Below, piece by piece: positions 62,747 to 64,000 of a stretch of 64,000 nt of DNA; positions within the stretch are counted from its first letter, which is position 1; each line of letters opens with the position of its first letter. This stretch comes from Methylobacterium organophilum. GTDB lineage: Bacteria > Pseudomonadota > Alphaproteobacteria > Rhizobiales > Beijerinckiaceae. The translations under genes were made by a program, and so were the position numbers. The notes under the pieces were generated by a model. That model was not told where the DNA came from and did no database searches. It was given only the letters and a program-made list of their open reading frames with translations. The stretch lies in contig NZ_BPQV01000017.1 of assembly GCF_022179465.1 (NCBI RefSeq), positions 43,193-107,192 on the forward strand, given 5' to 3'.

Positions 62747-63742
62747 ATGGCCGGACCGAAGCGCGATGTCGGCGTCTTCCTCCTCGGCGATCTGCCGCCG
62801 AATCGCATCGCCGAGATGGCCCAGCGGGTCGAGGCGGCCGGATTCACCGAGATCTGGATTGCCGAGGACTATTTCATGCTCTCGGCCTTCGCGACCTCGG
62901 GCATCGCGCTCCAGGCCACAGAGTCGATCCGCGTCGGCATCGGCGCCATCGCCAACCGCGTCCGCCATCCGGCGGTGGCGGCGATGGAGGCGAGCACGTT
63001 GGCCGGCGCCTTCCCGGGTCGTTTCCGGGATCTCGGCCTCGGCCACGGCGTCCCCGCCTGGATGCGCCAGATGGACCTGTTCCCGAAATCCGTCCTGACC
63101 TCGATGTCCGAGGCCGTCCACGGCATCAAGCGCTTGGCCAAGGGCGAGACCCTGACGGAGAAGGGCGACTACTACAGTTTCGACAAGGTCAGCCTTACTC
63201 ATAAGGCTCCGGACCTGCGGGTGCTCACCGCGGTGGTCGGCCCGAAATCGGTCGATCTCACCGCCCGGATCGCGGACGGCCTGCAGATCTCGGTGCTGGC
63301 CGGCCCGCGTTACGTGAAGCAGGTGGCCGAGCGGGTCGCCGCCCTGCGGAAGGCCGAGGGCCTCTCGCCCGACTTCCAGATCGTCACCTACGCGCTGGCC
63401 TGCATCGATCCGGATTCGGCGCAGGCGCGGCGCAAGATGCGCAAGTTCGCCGCCTTCTACCTGCACGCCATGGGACCGACGCAGCTCACCGAAGTCTACG
63501 GCGTCAACGAGCGTCTGAGCGCCATGCTGGATGAGGGTGGCGCCGAGGCGGTGGAGCGCGACATGCCCGACGAGTGGCTCGACTGGATCGGCATCGCCGG
63601 CTCGCCCGAGGAGGCAACGGCCTCCATGCAGGCCCTGTTCGAGGCAGGCTCGACCTCCGTCGTGCTCTGCATCGTGCCGAGCGAGGAACTGCCCGAGCAG
63701 CTCGATCTGATCGGCAAGGACGTGCTGCCGAAGCTCGCCTGA
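62747..63742 (+). CDS. Luciferase-like (LLM class) oxidoreductase, Mer-like
   Basis: A 331-residue TIM-barrel oxidoreductase of the F420/FMN luciferase-like class. It begins KRDVGVFLLGDLPPNRIAEMAQRVEAAGFTEIWIAED and has the IGAIANRVRHPAVAAMEASTL and LGLGHGVPAWMRQMD segments and GPKSVDLTARIADG. These resemble 5,10-methylenetetrahydromethanopterin reductase-type proteins. Relatives use F420 or FMN, and the cofactor cannot be fixed from sequence. AGGAG lies upstream of the ATG. It ends the coxMSL transcript and could be the F420H2-consuming step of the pathway. Confidence 0.85.
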   Translation: MAGPKRDVGVFLLGDLPPNRIAEMAQRVEAAGFTEIWIAEDYFMLSAFATSGIALQATESIRVGIGAIANRVRHPAVAAMEASTLAGAFPGRFRDLGLGHGVPAWMRQMDLFPKSVLTSMSEAVHGIKRLAKGETLTEKGDYYSFDKVSLTHKAPDLRVLTAVVGPKSVDLTARIADGLQISVLAGPRYVKQVAERVAALRKAEGLSPDFQIVTYALACIDPDSAQARRKMRKFAAFYLHAMGPTQLTEVYGVNERLSAMLDEGGAEAVERDMPDEWLDWIGIAGSPEEATASMQALFEAGSTSVVLCIVPSEELPEQLDLIGKDVLPKLA

Positions 63743-63859
63743 CCCTCGAGCATAGAAAACGGGACAGGCCCATCCGCGCCCGGCCCGCTCTCCGTCAGCG
63801 ACCGGGCGTCATCGCAAAAGCGGGTTCCGATGCGCGCTCGAGGTGAGTGTGGGGGGATC

Positions 63860-64000
63860 TCAGCGCTGGCGGCGACGGACGCTGACGACATTGTCGTCGT
63901 CGCGCTTGGCCGGCAATGCGTTGAGGACGGTATTTTGGATGCCGTGTGCGTCGAGGCCGGCCTCGGCGTACATCTTCTCGGGCTTGTCGTGGTCCTGGTA
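63860..64000 (-). CDS. dxs: C-terminus of probable 1-deoxy-D-xylulose-5-phosphate synthase (5' part outside the window)
   Basis: The last 46 codons of a minus-strand gene are visible: YQDHDKPEKMYAEAGLDAHG then IQNTVLNALPAKRDDDNVVS and a basic tail before TGA. The 'QDHDKPEKMYAEAGLDAxxI' segment matches the C-terminal end of alphaproteobacterial Dxs, which makes deoxyxylulose phosphate from pyruvate and glyceraldehyde-3-phosphate for isoprenoids. The charged extension (KRDDDNVVSVRRRQR) is longer than usual. Only this fragment supports the call. Confidence 0.65.
   Translation of the reverse strand, partial: YQDHDKPEKMYAEAGLDAHGIQNTVLNALPAKRDDDNVVSVRRRQR

Overview
The window is very GC-rich and reads as the chromosome of an alphaproteobacterium of the order Hyphomicrobiales. 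Methylobacteriaceae (Methylobacterium-like) is the best guess, from the protein sequences and from the neighbourhood ftsY / yciB / cytochrome c maturation genes / acnA. This is inference from recall of family sequences; no database was searched.

About 1-26.3 kb is core chromosome. It holds the 3' end of ftsY, a vapBC pair, yciB, and cytochrome c maturation genes in two opposed blocks (ccmC-ccmD-ccmG on minus, ccmA-ccmB on plus) around a transglutaminase-like gene. Then come a zinc-ribbon peptidase-like gene, acnA, a His-rich PadR regulator with an 18-bp inverted repeat upstream, a small monooxygenase, hemC, tRNA-Gln, an SDR, prfC, a TerB-like gene, an MFS transporter, purA, a chemoreceptor, rpoH, an rluD-like gene and tRNA-Glu.

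About 26.3-38.5 kb, starting beside tRNA-Glu, is a surface-polysaccharide island of patchy and partly very low GC. It contains a decayed IS3-type transposase fragment, several glycosyltransferases, two proteins with tandem WY..YPDV..HY repeats, an unrecognised coiled-coil protein and a strongly AT-rich GT61-type gene.

About 38.5-63.7 kb is the most interesting part. One tight minus-strand operon runs hyuB, hyuA, a glucose-6-phosphate dehydrogenase of the F420-dependent FGD type, cofE, cofD, cofC and the CofG-CofH fusion fbiC. It therefore makes the deazaflavin cofactor F420, reduces it, and co-expresses a hydantoinase/oxoprolinase-type enzyme. Upstream lie an NTF2/SnoaL-like gene, a branched-chain-amino-acid-type ABC transporter (livM-livH-livF-livG), a divergent LysR regulator with two related palindromes, a second hyuAB pair with a periplasmic binding protein, and a divergent coxM-coxS-coxL-type molybdenum hydroxylase followed by a second luciferase-like oxidoreductase. 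Together these suggest uptake and breakdown of an amide or N-heterocyclic compound by a pathway that needs F420. The window ends in the C-terminus of a probable dxs.
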